Source: Rhizobium leguminosarum (GTDB lineage Bacteria > Pseudomonadota > Alphaproteobacteria > Rhizobiales > Rhizobiaceae). From it: a DNA stretch of 64,000 bases. Positions 52,277 through 60,525 of the stretch are shown here, piece after piece. The number at the start of each line of letters is the position of its first letter. Position 1 is the first letter of the stretch. The stretch is taken from assembly GCF_002953715.1 (NCBI RefSeq), contig NZ_CP025012.1:4699001-4763000 (forward strand), in the 5' to 3' direction. The position numbers and the translations under genes were made by a program. The notes beneath the pieces were generated by a model, which saw only the letters and a list, made by a program, of their open reading frames with translations, had not been told where the DNA came from and did no database searches.

Positions 52277-53668
52277 TCAGCCGATCGGAGGCTGCGGCCA
52301 GGATCTCACTCCGCCGGTCCAATCCTCGAAGGCTTTCGACAGCCTCAGCACCCGCATGTCGTCGAAACGCGGCCCGACGATCTGCAGGCCGATCGGCATC
52401 CCTGACCGGGAGAAACCGCAATTGATCGAAGCGGCCGGCTGCTCCGACATGTTCCACGGCACCGTGAAACCGATGTGCTCGAACGGCAGGGCCGGATCGT
52501 TGGTCGGCGAGGCCCATTCGGCCGGATAGGAGATGATCGGATTGGTCGGCGAAAGCAGGGCGTCGATCTCGGTAAACAGCCGTCCGCAGCTCTTGCGCAT
52601 CTCGATCGTCTGGTTGAAGCCCTTGACCGCATCGACACCGCTGATGTCGGCGCCGCCCATCGCCCAATCCCTGATATAGGGCAGAATGCTGTCGCGCCTG
52701 TTATCGTCGAGGTCGGCGATATCGCCCCAGAACCGGGACCGCCAGAAATTGTCGAGGCCATCCAGCATCGCGCGTGTCAGCACCGGCTGGACTGATATAA
52801 TGGTCGCGCCGGCCTTCTCGAACTGTTGCGCCGCCGCTTCGACTGCGACCCTGATCTCGTCCTCCACCGCAAGCCCGCAGCCGGCATCGAGCATCAGCCC
52901 GATCTTCATGCCCGACACGTCGATGTCGAGATCCATCCAGTTGAAATCGTTCGGCGGCAGGCTGGTGCCGTCGCGCCAGTCCGGCCGTGACAGCGTCGCC
53001 ATCGAAAAGGCGGCATCCTCGACCGTGCGCGCCATCGGCCCGACGCAGCGCCCGACATAATAGGGATCGGCCGGAATGCGCCCATGGCTCGGCTTGAAGC
53101 CGAAGATGCCGGTCCAGCCCGCCGGAAGGCGTACCGAGCCGCCGATGTCAGTGCCGATATGCAGCGGCCCGTAGCCGGCGGCCGCCGCTGCGGAAGCCCC
53201 GGCGCTCGATCCGCCGGGATTCTGCGCGGTGTTCCAGGGATTGCGGCTGAGAGGATGAAAGCTCGAAAGCCCGGAGGAAAGCATGCCGTAATCAGGGCAG
53301 GTGGTCTTGGCGAAGATCACCGCGCCGTCTTCGCGCAACCGGGCGGCAGCCGGTGCGTCGGCCTCCGCCGGCTTCAGTTCCACTGCCCTCGTGCCGAGCG
53401 GCACCGGCTGGCCCTTCGTGGCGATCAGCTCTTTCAGCGTCACCGGGATGCCGTCGAGGGGGCCTAGCGTTTCTCCCTTTGCCCAGCGCTCCGTCGACGC
53501 TTTCGCCTGCGCGCGCGCCGATTCCGGATTGTAGAGGTAGAGTGCCGAAATCGAAGGCTCCCAGGCCGCAATATGCTCTTCGAGCGAAAGCCAGTATTCG
53601 AGAGGGGAGAGGCTCTTATCGGCGAAGCGCCGCCTGAGTTCGCGAATGGTAAGGCCGGTTTCTGTCAT
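52277..53668 (-). CDS. Amidase-signature family amidohydrolase
   Basis: A 463-residue Ser-Ser-Lys amidase. The catalytic Lys is in VTLKELIATKG, the two serines are in NPGGSSAGASAA and GTDIGGSVRLPA. It splits an amide of unknown identity. The gene lies directly downstream of dipeptide-type permease genes (36 bp), in the position where an ATPase gene is usual, which suggests the transported substrate carries an amide bond. Cytoplasmic, no signal peptide. Confidence 0.9.
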   Translation of the reverse strand: MTETGLTIRELRRRFADKSLSPLEYWLSLEEHIAAWEPSISALYLYNPESARAQAKASTERWAKGETLGPLDGIPVTLKELIATKGQPVPLGTRAVELKPAEADAPAAARLREDGAVIFAKTTCPDYGMLSSGLSSFHPLSRNPWNTAQNPGGSSAGASAAAAAGYGPLHIGTDIGGSVRLPAGWTGIFGFKPSHGRIPADPYYVGRCVGPMARTVEDAAFSMATLSRPDWRDGTSLPPNDFNWMDLDIDVSGMKIGLMLDAGCGLAVEDEIRVAVEAAAQQFEKAGATIISVQPVLTRAMLDGLDNFWRSRFWGDIADLDDNRRDSILPYIRDWAMGGADISGVDAVKGFNQTIEMRKSCGRLFTEIDALLSPTNPIISYPAEWASPTNDPALPFEHIGFTVPWNMSEQPAASINCGFSRSGMPIGLQIVGPRFDDMRVLRLSKAFEDWTGGVRSWPQPPIG

Positions 53669-53704
53669 GGCATGGTCTTTCGGGCTTTTCGTCTTGGGAG
53701 GACA

Positions 53705-54568
53705 TCAGCGGCTCGCCTCGCGTGGGTCGAGCAGATCGCGCAAACCGTCGCCGAGCATGTTGAAGCCGAAGACGGTGAGCGCGATGGCAAGACCGGGCAG
53801 GATCGCCAGCCAGGGGGCGAGCGCCAGATAGGTTTGCGCATCGGCAAGCATCCGGCCCCAGGTCGGCGCCGGCGGCGCCATGCCGAGCCCGAGGAAGCTG
53901 AGCCCCGCTTCGGTGAGGATCGCCAGCCCCAGCTGGATTGCGCCATGCACGATGATCTGGCTCATGATATTCGGCAACACATGGCGCAGCGAGATGGTCA
54001 GGCGCGTATTGCCGATCGCGCGCGCCGCCGTCACATAGTCGCGGCTCCAGGCCTGCAGTGAGGTCGCAAGTGCGACGCGGGCAAAGACCGGGATCATGAA
54101 GACGGCAATGGCGGTGATTGCGGTGAACCGCCCTGGCCCGAGAAAGGCGCCGAGCACCATGGCGGACAGGATCGGCGGCAAGGCGAAGATGACGTCGCAG
54201 ATGCGCATCAGCAACGCCTCGCAAGGACCGCGGATCGCCGCCGCCGAAATGCCGGCGATTGAGCCGAGCGTCCCGCCGATCGCAACCGCGGTAATGGCGA
54301 TCGACAGTGAATTCCAGCAGCCTGCCATCAGCATCGAAAGCACGTCGCGGCCGAACTGGTCCGTGCCGAGCAGGCCGAAGGCAAGCGGTGGCTGTAATTT
54401 GTGGATGATCTGCATTTTCGCCGGTGGCAGCGGCGTCCAGACGAGCGACAGAAGCGCAACCGCGACCAGCAGGCCGATAATGACGGCCCCTGAAATCAGG
54501 TTCATTCGCCGGCTAAGTCTAAAGACACGGCGGCGGCTGACGATTGCGGTGGATACGATCGGTGCCAT
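53705..54568 (-). CDS. Peptide/opine-type ABC permease (DppC type)
   Basis: A 287-residue inner-membrane permease. TM1 is VIIGLLVAVALLSLVWTPL with the OppC N-terminal signature after it (LQPPLAFGLLGTDQFGRDVLSML), and the coupling loop VTAARAIGNTRLTISLRHVLPNI is a typical EAA motif. It starts 3 bp after dppB. It acts with DppB and the binding protein encoded 1.3 kb upstream, to import small peptides, opines or similar. Confidence 0.9.
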   Translation of the reverse strand: MAPIVSTAIVSRRRVFRLSRRMNLISGAVIIGLLVAVALLSLVWTPLPPAKMQIIHKLQPPLAFGLLGTDQFGRDVLSMLMAGCWNSLSIAITAVAIGGTLGSIAGISAAAIRGPCEALLMRICDVIFALPPILSAMVLGAFLGPGRFTAITAIAVFMIPVFARVALATSLQAWSRDYVTAARAIGNTRLTISLRHVLPNIMSQIIVHGAIQLGLAILTEAGLSFLGLGMAPPAPTWGRMLADAQTYLALAPWLAILPGLAIALTVFGFNMLGDGLRDLLDPREASR

Positions 54569-54571
54569 GCG

Positions 54572-55519
54572 TCAGGCCGCCTTTCTCATCCTGGGATCAA
54601 TCGCCAGATAGGAGAGATCGACGATGAAATTCATCACGATGACAAGGCCTGCGAAGAACAGCACGACATCCTGCATCACGATGATGTCGCGCTGGGAGAG
54701 CGCCTGCAGCGCGAGCCGTCCGAGGCCGGGCAGGTTGAAGACGTTTTCCACCAGCACCGCGCCGGCGACGAGAAAGGTGAATTGCAGCCCGATCATGGTG
54801 AGGATCGGGATCAGCGCATTCGGCACGATATGGCGCCACAACACCGCACCGCGTGACAGTCCCTTGGCAACGGCGGTGCGGGCAAAATCCTCATGCATCG
54901 TATCGAGTACTGCTGAGCGCGCCACGCGCGTCAACACGCCCGCTTGCGGCATCGCCAGCGCGACAGCGGGCATAACCAGCGCCTGCAATGCCGGCAGAAG
55001 ACCGGCGCCCCAGCCGGGGAAGCCGCCGGCCGGCATCAGCCCGAGCATCGTCGAAAAAAGGATGATCAACAGCAGCGCCACCCAGAAGGCGGGCACGGCG
55101 ATGCTGATCTGCGAAAACAGCGTTGCGATGATGTCGAAGACACCGCCGCGGCGCGAGGCGGCCAGCACACCGAGCGGCAAGGCAATCGCCACCGAGAGCA
55201 TGATCGCCATCAGCGCCAACGGCAGCGTCACCGCCAGCCGCTCGACGATCAATCCTGCGACCGGCACGCCATAGGTTAGGGAATTGCCGAGATTGCCGGA
55301 GAGCACGCCGGTCAACCATTGCCCGTAGCGAAAGAGCAGTGGTTGATCGAGCCCGAGATCGTGGCGCAGCGCCGCCAGCGTTTCCGGTGTTGCCGAGGTG
55401 CCGAGCATAATCGAGGCGGGATCGCCGGGCAGAAGGTCCATGACGGCGAAGATCAGCAGCGAGACGACGACGAGGGTGACGATGAGACCGGCGAAGCGGC
55501 GGGCGAGGAGTGGGATCAT
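54572..55519 (-). CDS. Peptide/opine-type ABC permease (DppB type)
   Basis: A 315-residue permease, first TM LIVTLVVVSLLIFAVMDLL, then DPASIMLGTSATPETLAALRHDLGLD, a known DppB feature, and coupling loop ARTAVAKGLSRGAVLWRHIVPNA. About six helices. A 346-bp gap with a palindromic element separates it from the binding protein gene, so the permease genes may have their own promoter or be expressed by read-through. Confidence 0.9.
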   Translation of the reverse strand: MIPLLARRFAGLIVTLVVVSLLIFAVMDLLPGDPASIMLGTSATPETLAALRHDLGLDQPLLFRYGQWLTGVLSGNLGNSLTYGVPVAGLIVERLAVTLPLALMAIMLSVAIALPLGVLAASRRGGVFDIIATLFSQISIAVPAFWVALLLIILFSTMLGLMPAGGFPGWGAGLLPALQALVMPAVALAMPQAGVLTRVARSAVLDTMHEDFARTAVAKGLSRGAVLWRHIVPNALIPILTMIGLQFTFLVAGAVLVENVFNLPGLGRLALQALSQRDIIVMQDVVLFFAGLVIVMNFIVDLSYLAIDPRMRKAA

Positions 55520-55572
55520 ATGATACGTCCGCTCGCCGTTCTGGCGGCGAGTTTAGCTAGAACGCCAACTCC

Positions 55573-55670
55573 ACTCTCCGTCATCCCAGGCCTTGAGCCT
55601 GGGATCCATGCCACTGCTGCTGATGGATGCGGTGTGGATGCTCGGCTCAAGGCCGAGCATGACGGAGGGT
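55573..55670. repeat. RIME-like 98-bp mosaic element with two palindromes
   Basis: Two perfect 9-bp hairpins, ATCCCAGGC-CTTGA-GCCTGGGAT (55583-55605) and ATGCTCGGC-TCAAG-GCCGAGCAT (55638-55660), are bracketed by near-perfect inverted ends ACTCTCCGTC and GACGGAGGGT. The size and layout match the published Rhizobium intergenic mosaic elements. It occupies the centre of the 346-bp binding-protein/permease gap; nothing else is seen there. Confidence 0.75.
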
Positions 55671-55865
55671 GGGGCGGGCGGAAGGAGCTATTCATGATGC
55701 AGGCGCCCGCACCAGGAATGCCATCCGCCAGCGAAACCAAACAATGTCGGCCCGAGCTGAACTGACTTGTGAGGAAGGGAGAGGGCTGTGCGTCATATCG
55801 GACAAATGCATGTCGGATTTCTCCAAGGCCATCACCTCATCGCGTCCTTCCCCGGTCCGCCACCC

Positions 55866-57398
55866 TCACTCGTCCCAGGAAACACCGGACAGCACATTCG
55901 AAGGGATCGGCTCGTTCTCCCACAGCCCTTTCAGCTTTTTGTCCCAGACGCCGAGTTTCGGCATGACGAAAAGGTAGAGCGCCGGCACGTCCTCGGCGAG
56001 GATCTTCTGCGCTTCGCCATAGATCGCATTCTGCGCGGCGGGATCGGTTGTCTCCTGAACCTTTTTCATCAGCGCGTTGAAAGCGGGGTTCTTATAATTG
56101 AAATAATAGGGATCGCGCGCATAGATGTCGATGTCGAGCGGTTCGGCATGGGCGACGATCGTCATGTCGAAGTTGCGGTCCTTCATGATGTCCTGGACCC
56201 ATTTCGCCGGAAATTCCGTCGGCTCGATATTCATCGTCACGCCGATCTCGGCAAACATCGCCTGCATCACCTGAGCGCTGCGCGGCGCATAAGCCATCTG
56301 CGGCGATTTGATCGTGAAGGTGAAACCGTTGGGGTAGCCAGCTTCGGCGAGCAGCGCCTTCGCCTTCTCGATGTCGTAAGGCAGCACGCCTGTCATGTCC
56401 TGATAGCCCGGATCGTTCGGCGTGTAGTGGCTGCCGATCGGTGTGCCGAGGCCGGACCATGCGCCGTCGATTACCGTCTTGCGGTCGATCGCCATCATCA
56501 GCGCCTGGCGGACGCGTTTGTCGTCGAAAGGCTTCTTGGCATTGTTCATGCCGGCAACGACCTTGAGCTCGGTATTGCCGATCCTGGTGACGAGCCTCGC
56601 ATCGCCGTCGAAAGAACTCATCAGCTCAGGCGCGGCAAATTCCGGAAAGGCATCGAGATCGCCGGATTTCAGCGCTGCCGCCTGCGCCTGCGGATCGGCG
56701 ATAAAGCGGAAGGTCACCTTGTCGAGTTTGGCGGCCGCATCCTTGTTCCAATAATCGGCATTCCTGGCGAGTTCGACCTTGTCGCCCTTCGCCCAGCTGG
56801 CGAATTTGAACGGACCGGTGCCCACTGGCGTCGTCTTGTCGTCGGCAGCCGTCTTCGGTGCGACCATCACCGAGGCTGGCCAGCCGAGCCAGTAGATCAG
56901 GCTGCCGGTCGGTGCCGAGAGATGCAGCACCAGCGTTTCGGCATCGCGCGTATCGATCGAGGCGATCGAAGCGAAGAAGCGCTTCTGCGGATTGACCGAA
57001 TCGGCGCCGCGGGCGCGGTCGAGCGAAAACTTGGCGGCAGTGGCATCGAAGGCCTCGCCGTCATGGAATTTGACGCCGGTCTGCAGCTTGAACGTATAGG
57101 TCAGGCCATCGGGAGAGATCTCCCAGCTTTTTGCCAGCTGCGGCTGGATCTTGCCGGCTTGGTCGATCGTCACCAGCCCTTCGAACACGTTCTGCCAGGT
57201 CACCTGGCCGATTGCGACCGGTGCCGCGATCGTCGGGTCGAGACCGGTCGGCTCGACGCTCATGCCGAGATTGAGCGTGGTTTTCGCCGCCTCGGCCGGC
57301 GTCATCGCCGTCATCACCAGGCCGGCCGAGAGCGCGGCACCGAGCGAAAGCCGCCGGGCGAAACGCGCTGAAGGCGCAAACGAAAGCTTGATCATCAT
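55866..57398 (-). CDS. Peptide/opine ABC transporter binding protein (SBP family 5)
   Basis: A 510-residue periplasmic binding protein. The signal peptide ends near EAAKTTLN; the SBP_bac_5 signature is seen as LAKSWEISPDGLTYTFKLQ and TGVKFHDGEAFDATAAKFSLD, and PVGTGPFKFASW follows. Start ATG at 57398, with AAGGGA four bases upstream (57395 also possible). It pairs with the DppB/C permeases. The substrate is unknown. LysR lies 147 bp upstream in the same direction. Confidence 0.91.
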   Translation of the reverse strand: MMIKLSFAPSARFARRLSLGAALSAGLVMTAMTPAEAAKTTLNLGMSVEPTGLDPTIAAPVAIGQVTWQNVFEGLVTIDQAGKIQPQLAKSWEISPDGLTYTFKLQTGVKFHDGEAFDATAAKFSLDRARGADSVNPQKRFFASIASIDTRDAETLVLHLSAPTGSLIYWLGWPASVMVAPKTAADDKTTPVGTGPFKFASWAKGDKVELARNADYWNKDAAAKLDKVTFRFIADPQAQAAALKSGDLDAFPEFAAPELMSSFDGDARLVTRIGNTELKVVAGMNNAKKPFDDKRVRQALMMAIDRKTVIDGAWSGLGTPIGSHYTPNDPGYQDMTGVLPYDIEKAKALLAEAGYPNGFTFTIKSPQMAYAPRSAQVMQAMFAEIGVTMNIEPTEFPAKWVQDIMKDRNFDMTIVAHAEPLDIDIYARDPYYFNYKNPAFNALMKKVQETTDPAAQNAIYGEAQKILAEDVPALYLFVMPKLGVWDKKLKGLWENEPIPSNVLSGVSWDE

Positions 57399-57463
57399 GT
57401 TCCCTTGTCTGGCCGCGCGTCGATGACGAAGACCTTTTGCGAGGAGAGTGACACTATGCCGGT

Positions 57464-57513
57464 GCACACACAATGACGATTTTGTGTGCTCAGTGTAGCC
57501 GAAAAAGCTACAC
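57464..57513. promoter_or_regulatory. Two inverted repeats between lysR and the binding-protein gene
   Basis: GCACACA/TGTGTGC (57464-57470 and 57483-57489, 12-base spacer) and GTGTAGC/GCTACAC (57493-57499 and 57507-57513, 7-base spacer). They lie 66-115 bp upstream of the binding-protein start, a good place for LysR-type activator binding; the second could instead be a lysR 3' hairpin. Confidence 0.4.
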
Positions 57514-57545
57514 CGCAAATCTGCGGGCAATGCAAGCTCGAAGCG

Positions 57546-58466
57546 TCAGTCTTTCGTCTCGGCCCGGCGGTTCGTGCGCTCGCGCATGAACCTCTCGATG
57601 AAGTCGAGCAGTTTCGTCGCGGCAAAAGACAGCTGCCGGTCCGGCGCGACGCAGAGATCGACATGGGTGCGGATGCCGGTCTTGCCGGCCAGCGGAATGG
57701 CAAGGAGCTGACCCGCTTCGATCTCGCGGCGGACAGTCAGCGCCGGCAGCAGCGTGGCGGCAGCCCCGCTGAGCACAAGTTCCTTCAGCATTTCGAGCGA
57801 GCTGGTGACGAAGACGGGATCGAGGCTCAACCCCTCTTTCTCGAACAGCGCGTCGAAGGCCTGGCGGAAGCCGAAGGATTGATCCGGCAGCGCCAATGCG
57901 TAGTCTGCAAGCTTCCTCAGCGGGATCTCGGCATGTGCGGCCGCCGGATGCTGCGGCGTAGCGATGAGATCATAGGCGATCTCGGAGCGCAGCCGCACCT
58001 TGGTGCCGGACATCGGAGGCGCAAACAGCGTCACCGCAATATCCGCCTCGGCGCTGTTGACCGCGTCGACCGCCTGCCGCGCGCTGGTGATCGTCACGGT
58101 AAAACGCAGCTTCGGATATTTCAGACTGAATTCGGCAAGCGCTGGCGCCAGCAGATTGGCGACGGTCGCCCCATTGGCATAGATGCTGACACGGCCGCGC
58201 TGCAGGCCTTTAAGATCTTCGATCAGCTGCTGGACGTGATCGAGTTCGCGCAGCGTCCGGCCGGCGCGGGCGGCGAGCAGTTCGCCGGCGGCCGTCAGCT
58301 TGACGCCGCGAGCGCTGCGTTCGACGAGCGGCGCGCCGAAATGATATTCGAGGTTTTCGATCTGCCGGCTGATCGCCGTCGGCGCGACATTGAGGTTCTC
58401 GGCTGCCTGGCGCATCGAATTGGTCCTGACCAGTTCGTCGAAATACATCAGCGCCCGGATCTGCAT
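57546..58466 (-). CDS. LysR-family transcriptional regulator
   Basis: A 306-residue LysR protein: HTH at about residues 15-40 (NSMRQAAENLNVAPTAISRQIENLE), linker helix and a co-inducer domain from about 93. Transcribed in the same direction as the binding protein and permease genes, not divergently as is common for LysR. Most likely it controls this cluster; the inducer may be the imported peptide or amide. Confidence 0.92.
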   Translation of the reverse strand: MQIRALMYFDELVRTNSMRQAAENLNVAPTAISRQIENLEYHFGAPLVERSARGVKLTAAGELLAARAGRTLRELDHVQQLIEDLKGLQRGRVSIYANGATVANLLAPALAEFSLKYPKLRFTVTITSARQAVDAVNSAEADIAVTLFAPPMSGTKVRLRSEIAYDLIATPQHPAAAHAEIPLRKLADYALALPDQSFGFRQAFDALFEKEGLSLDPVFVTSSLEMLKELVLSGAAATLLPALTVRREIEAGQLLAIPLAGKTGIRTHVDLCVAPDRQLSFAATKLLDFIERFMRERTNRRAETKD

Positions 58467-58514
58467 TCACGTCTCTCCGCCATTCGGCACGTTGTGGGTT
58501 CCGGTTCCGACCCT

Positions 58515-58578
58515 AATGCATGTCGCCCAAAAGTGCGCAGCGGTTTTGGGACAACGACATGCATAAAAACAAAGATCC
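58515..58578 (+). repeat. Short palindromic intergenic repeat, family B, copy 4
   Basis: AATGCATGTCGCCCAAAAG, TGCGCAGCGGTTTTGG, GACAACGACATGCATA then AAAACAAAGAT. The best-preserved core of the family: CATGTCG near the left pairs with CGACATG on the right. Located in the lysR/P1 peptidase gap. Confidence 0.8.
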
Positions 58579-58581
58579 AAA

Positions 58582-59577
58582 TCAACGACCATTCGGGTAG
58601 CAGTCGCGCCAGGCTTTTTGCGCGCCCTCGACCGGAAGGGCGGTCGCGGCATAGACGCCACGGGCGATCGCCCGCGCCATGACGATGGTCGCGAGGTGGC
58701 ACAGCTCCATCAGGCTCGCCATGTCGTCTCTTCGATGCTTGCCCGTCGAAGCGGCAAAGACGGTGTCGCCGTCGAGCGGCAGGTGCGCCGGCAGCAGTGC
58801 TCGGGCAAGGCCGTCATGGCCGGCGAGCGAAAGCCGGTGCGCCTCGGCCTTCGTCAGTTGCGCATCGGTCACGACAGCGCCGATCGTCGTTGCCGGCGTG
58901 TTCATGCCCTTGAGCCGCATCCGGTGGTCGGCCACATCAGGCATGCCGAGCCCACCGAATTCCGCATCCTTTTCAAAAGGCGCCGCCCAGAAATGCGGCC
59001 CGTCGCCGATCGTTGCGGAGCCCAGCGCATTGACGGCGACGATCGCCGCGACGCGATGCCCGGTGCTGCTGACGGCGCTGGCCGAGCCGAGCCCGCCCTT
59101 GGCGGTGGCCGTCGTCGCCCCCGTCCCGGCACCTGTCGTGCCGAGCGCGAATGAGCCCGTCGCAGCCGCCTTCAACGCCGCATAGCCCATGTCCCGATAG
59201 GGAGAATGAAGGCCCCAATCCTTGTCGCCGCCATTCAGCAGGTCCATCAGGATCGCCTGCGGCACGATCGGAATGCGCACCGGCCCGACGGCAAAACCGC
59301 GGCCGAGTTCGCGCAGGCCCGCCTGCACGCCACCAGCGGCATCCAGACCGAAAGCCGAGCCGCCGGAGAGCACGAAGGCATCCACGGCATTGACGGTCAT
59401 CGACGGATCGAGCAGGCCGGTGTCGCGCCCGCCGGGCGCACCGCCGAGCACAGTGCCGGATGCGACGGCCGGTTCGTCGAAGACGATGACCGTGACGCCG
59501 GAACCGAGCGCAAGGTCGGTTGCATGGCCGACGGAAACGCCTTCGATGTCGGTGATGAGGTTCAGAAGATCGGGCAA
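58582..59577 (-). CDS. P1-family (DmpA/BapA-type) N-terminal nucleophile aminopeptidase
   Basis: A 331-residue member of family S58, autoprocessed L-aminopeptidase/D-Ala-esterase or beta-peptidyl aminopeptidase. Motifs: NLITDIEGVSVGHA near the N-terminus, the VLSGGSAFGLDAAGGV block, and NTPATTIGAVVT in which a Thr should be the nucleophile exposed by self-cleavage. I chose the TTG at 59577, where AAGGA lies 7 bases upstream; the frame is open further but through the repeat. It may trim peptides for cell use. The C-terminus is Arg-rich (NGR). Confidence 0.88.
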   Translation of the reverse strand: MPDLLNLITDIEGVSVGHATDLALGSGVTVIVFDEPAVASGTVLGGAPGGRDTGLLDPSMTVNAVDAFVLSGGSAFGLDAAGGVQAGLRELGRGFAVGPVRIPIVPQAILMDLLNGGDKDWGLHSPYRDMGYAALKAAATGSFALGTTGAGTGATTATAKGGLGSASAVSSTGHRVAAIVAVNALGSATIGDGPHFWAAPFEKDAEFGGLGMPDVADHRMRLKGMNTPATTIGAVVTDAQLTKAEAHRLSLAGHDGLARALLPAHLPLDGDTVFAASTGKHRRDDMASLMELCHLATIVMARAIARGVYAATALPVEGAQKAWRDCYPNGR

Positions 59578-59615
59578 GGGCGGATCCTTATGCGGAAAGG
59601 CGGCCGATAGGACTG

Positions 59616-59722
59616 TACTGCATAATTCCTTAAATCGGAATCGATTTAAGGATAAAATTATGCAGCAATTCAAAGTGTTACAGCGTCCCTTGCGCGTCTG
59701 ATAAAGACGCGCGGCGCTGTAA
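59616..59722 (-). repeat. Intergenic repeat, family A, copy 5 (full length, inverted)
   Basis: On the minus strand: TTACAGCGCCGCGCGTC, TTTATCAGACGCGCAAGG, GACGCTGTAACACTTTGAAT, TGCTGCATAATTTTATCC, TTAAATCGATTCCGATTTAA, GGAATTATGCAG. The best full unit (107 bp), two palindromes in tandem, with arms CAGCG/CGCTG and GCATAATT/AATTATGC. Resembles RIME in size and architecture. Confidence 0.82.
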
Positions 59723-59729
59723 TGCCCTC

Positions 59730-59764
59730 AAAAACAAGACCGGCCCCATTTGGCGGGACCGGTC
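59730..59764 (-). terminator. Intrinsic terminator of the 64-residue protein gene
   Basis: Minus-strand stem GACCGGTCCC / GGGGCCGGTC (one G-U pair), loop GCCAAAT, followed by TTGTTTTT. It lies 45 bp after the stop codon of the small gene. Confidence 0.8.
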
Positions 59765-59808
59765 GGACATCGGGAAAAGCCGCGAATGCTAATCGCGGCC
59801 TCATGCCC

Positions 59809-60003
59809 TCAGGCATGAAGCGGCTTCGGATGACGGCGGGTCATCAGGTCATGGATGGCCAGCCGCACCTCGTCGGGCGAGCCGAAACGCTGCTCGTCGA
59901 GGTCGTGGACATGAAATTTCACGGCGATGAACTTCAGCCGGTCTTCATCGGGAATGACGATCCCAACGGGAACGCCTGCATATTCGATAACTTGCTTCTT
60001 CAT
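59809..60003 (-). CDS. Small uncharacterised protein (64 residues)
   Basis: Unknown function. The ATG at 60003 has AGGAG nine bases upstream. The sequence reads as a compact soluble protein: MKKQVIEYAGVPVGIVIPDE with a strand-turn pattern, then KFHVHDLDEQRFGSPDEVRLA and a basic His/Arg/Pro tail. Its own ribosome site, terminator and isolation between repeats argue that it is a real gene. No family is recognised. Confidence 0.65.
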   Translation of the reverse strand: MKKQVIEYAGVPVGIVIPDEDRLKFIAVKFHVHDLDEQRFGSPDEVRLAIHDLMTRRHPKPLHA

Positions 60004-60525
60004 AGATAGAACTCCTGCCGCGCGACATGCGCAGCCATGGCGAATTGACTTGTCTGGTACCGTTGAAAGGAGGACGAACGTCACATTCGACAGTTCGGGC
60101 GGGAGAGGGCGCCCGGACGGTCATTGCCAAGCACAGATCGCCCAAGGAGATCGGCGAGAATATCGATGTCTATCATGCTCGTTCCCTGTGTTGGCGTTGC
60201 ACTTGAGAGGTCCCGGTAGAGCCCGGGGCCGGTGATGGCTGTCTTCAATAATCTACTATCTTGGTAGAGATTACCCGATAGCCTGTCGGAAACATATTCC
60301 GAAACATGTCAAAATATCGACGATCCGAAAAAATTCATTCCGTCGTGGCCCGAACTTGCAGAAAGAAACATATCAGTCCTTCGTTAAATTCGCATGACAG
60401 AATCGGAAGTTCGATCGATCACAGCGGCAGACATAGGAAGCCTTGCTGTATCAGGCAATGGCCCGTTTCATTAAAAATCGACATGCCTCGAAATGACCGA
60501 TTTGGTTAATGCTGGAAGCCCCGTG
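60004..60525. other. 522-bp intergenic region with inverted repeats but no gene
   Basis: No supported frame. The part from 60240 to 60500 is AT-rich. Inverted repeats seen: TCTAC/GTAGA at about 60250-60268, and TCGGAA-ACATA-TTCCGA at 60286-60302. It should hold the promoter of the 64-residue protein gene (minus) and the 3' end of the fusion gene. A small RNA is possible but not shown. Confidence 0.5.

Noticed and set aside
55788..57371. Open frame of 527 codons on the plus strand
   Set aside because: Antisense to the peptide-binding protein; low-information Arg/His/Gly-rich translation.
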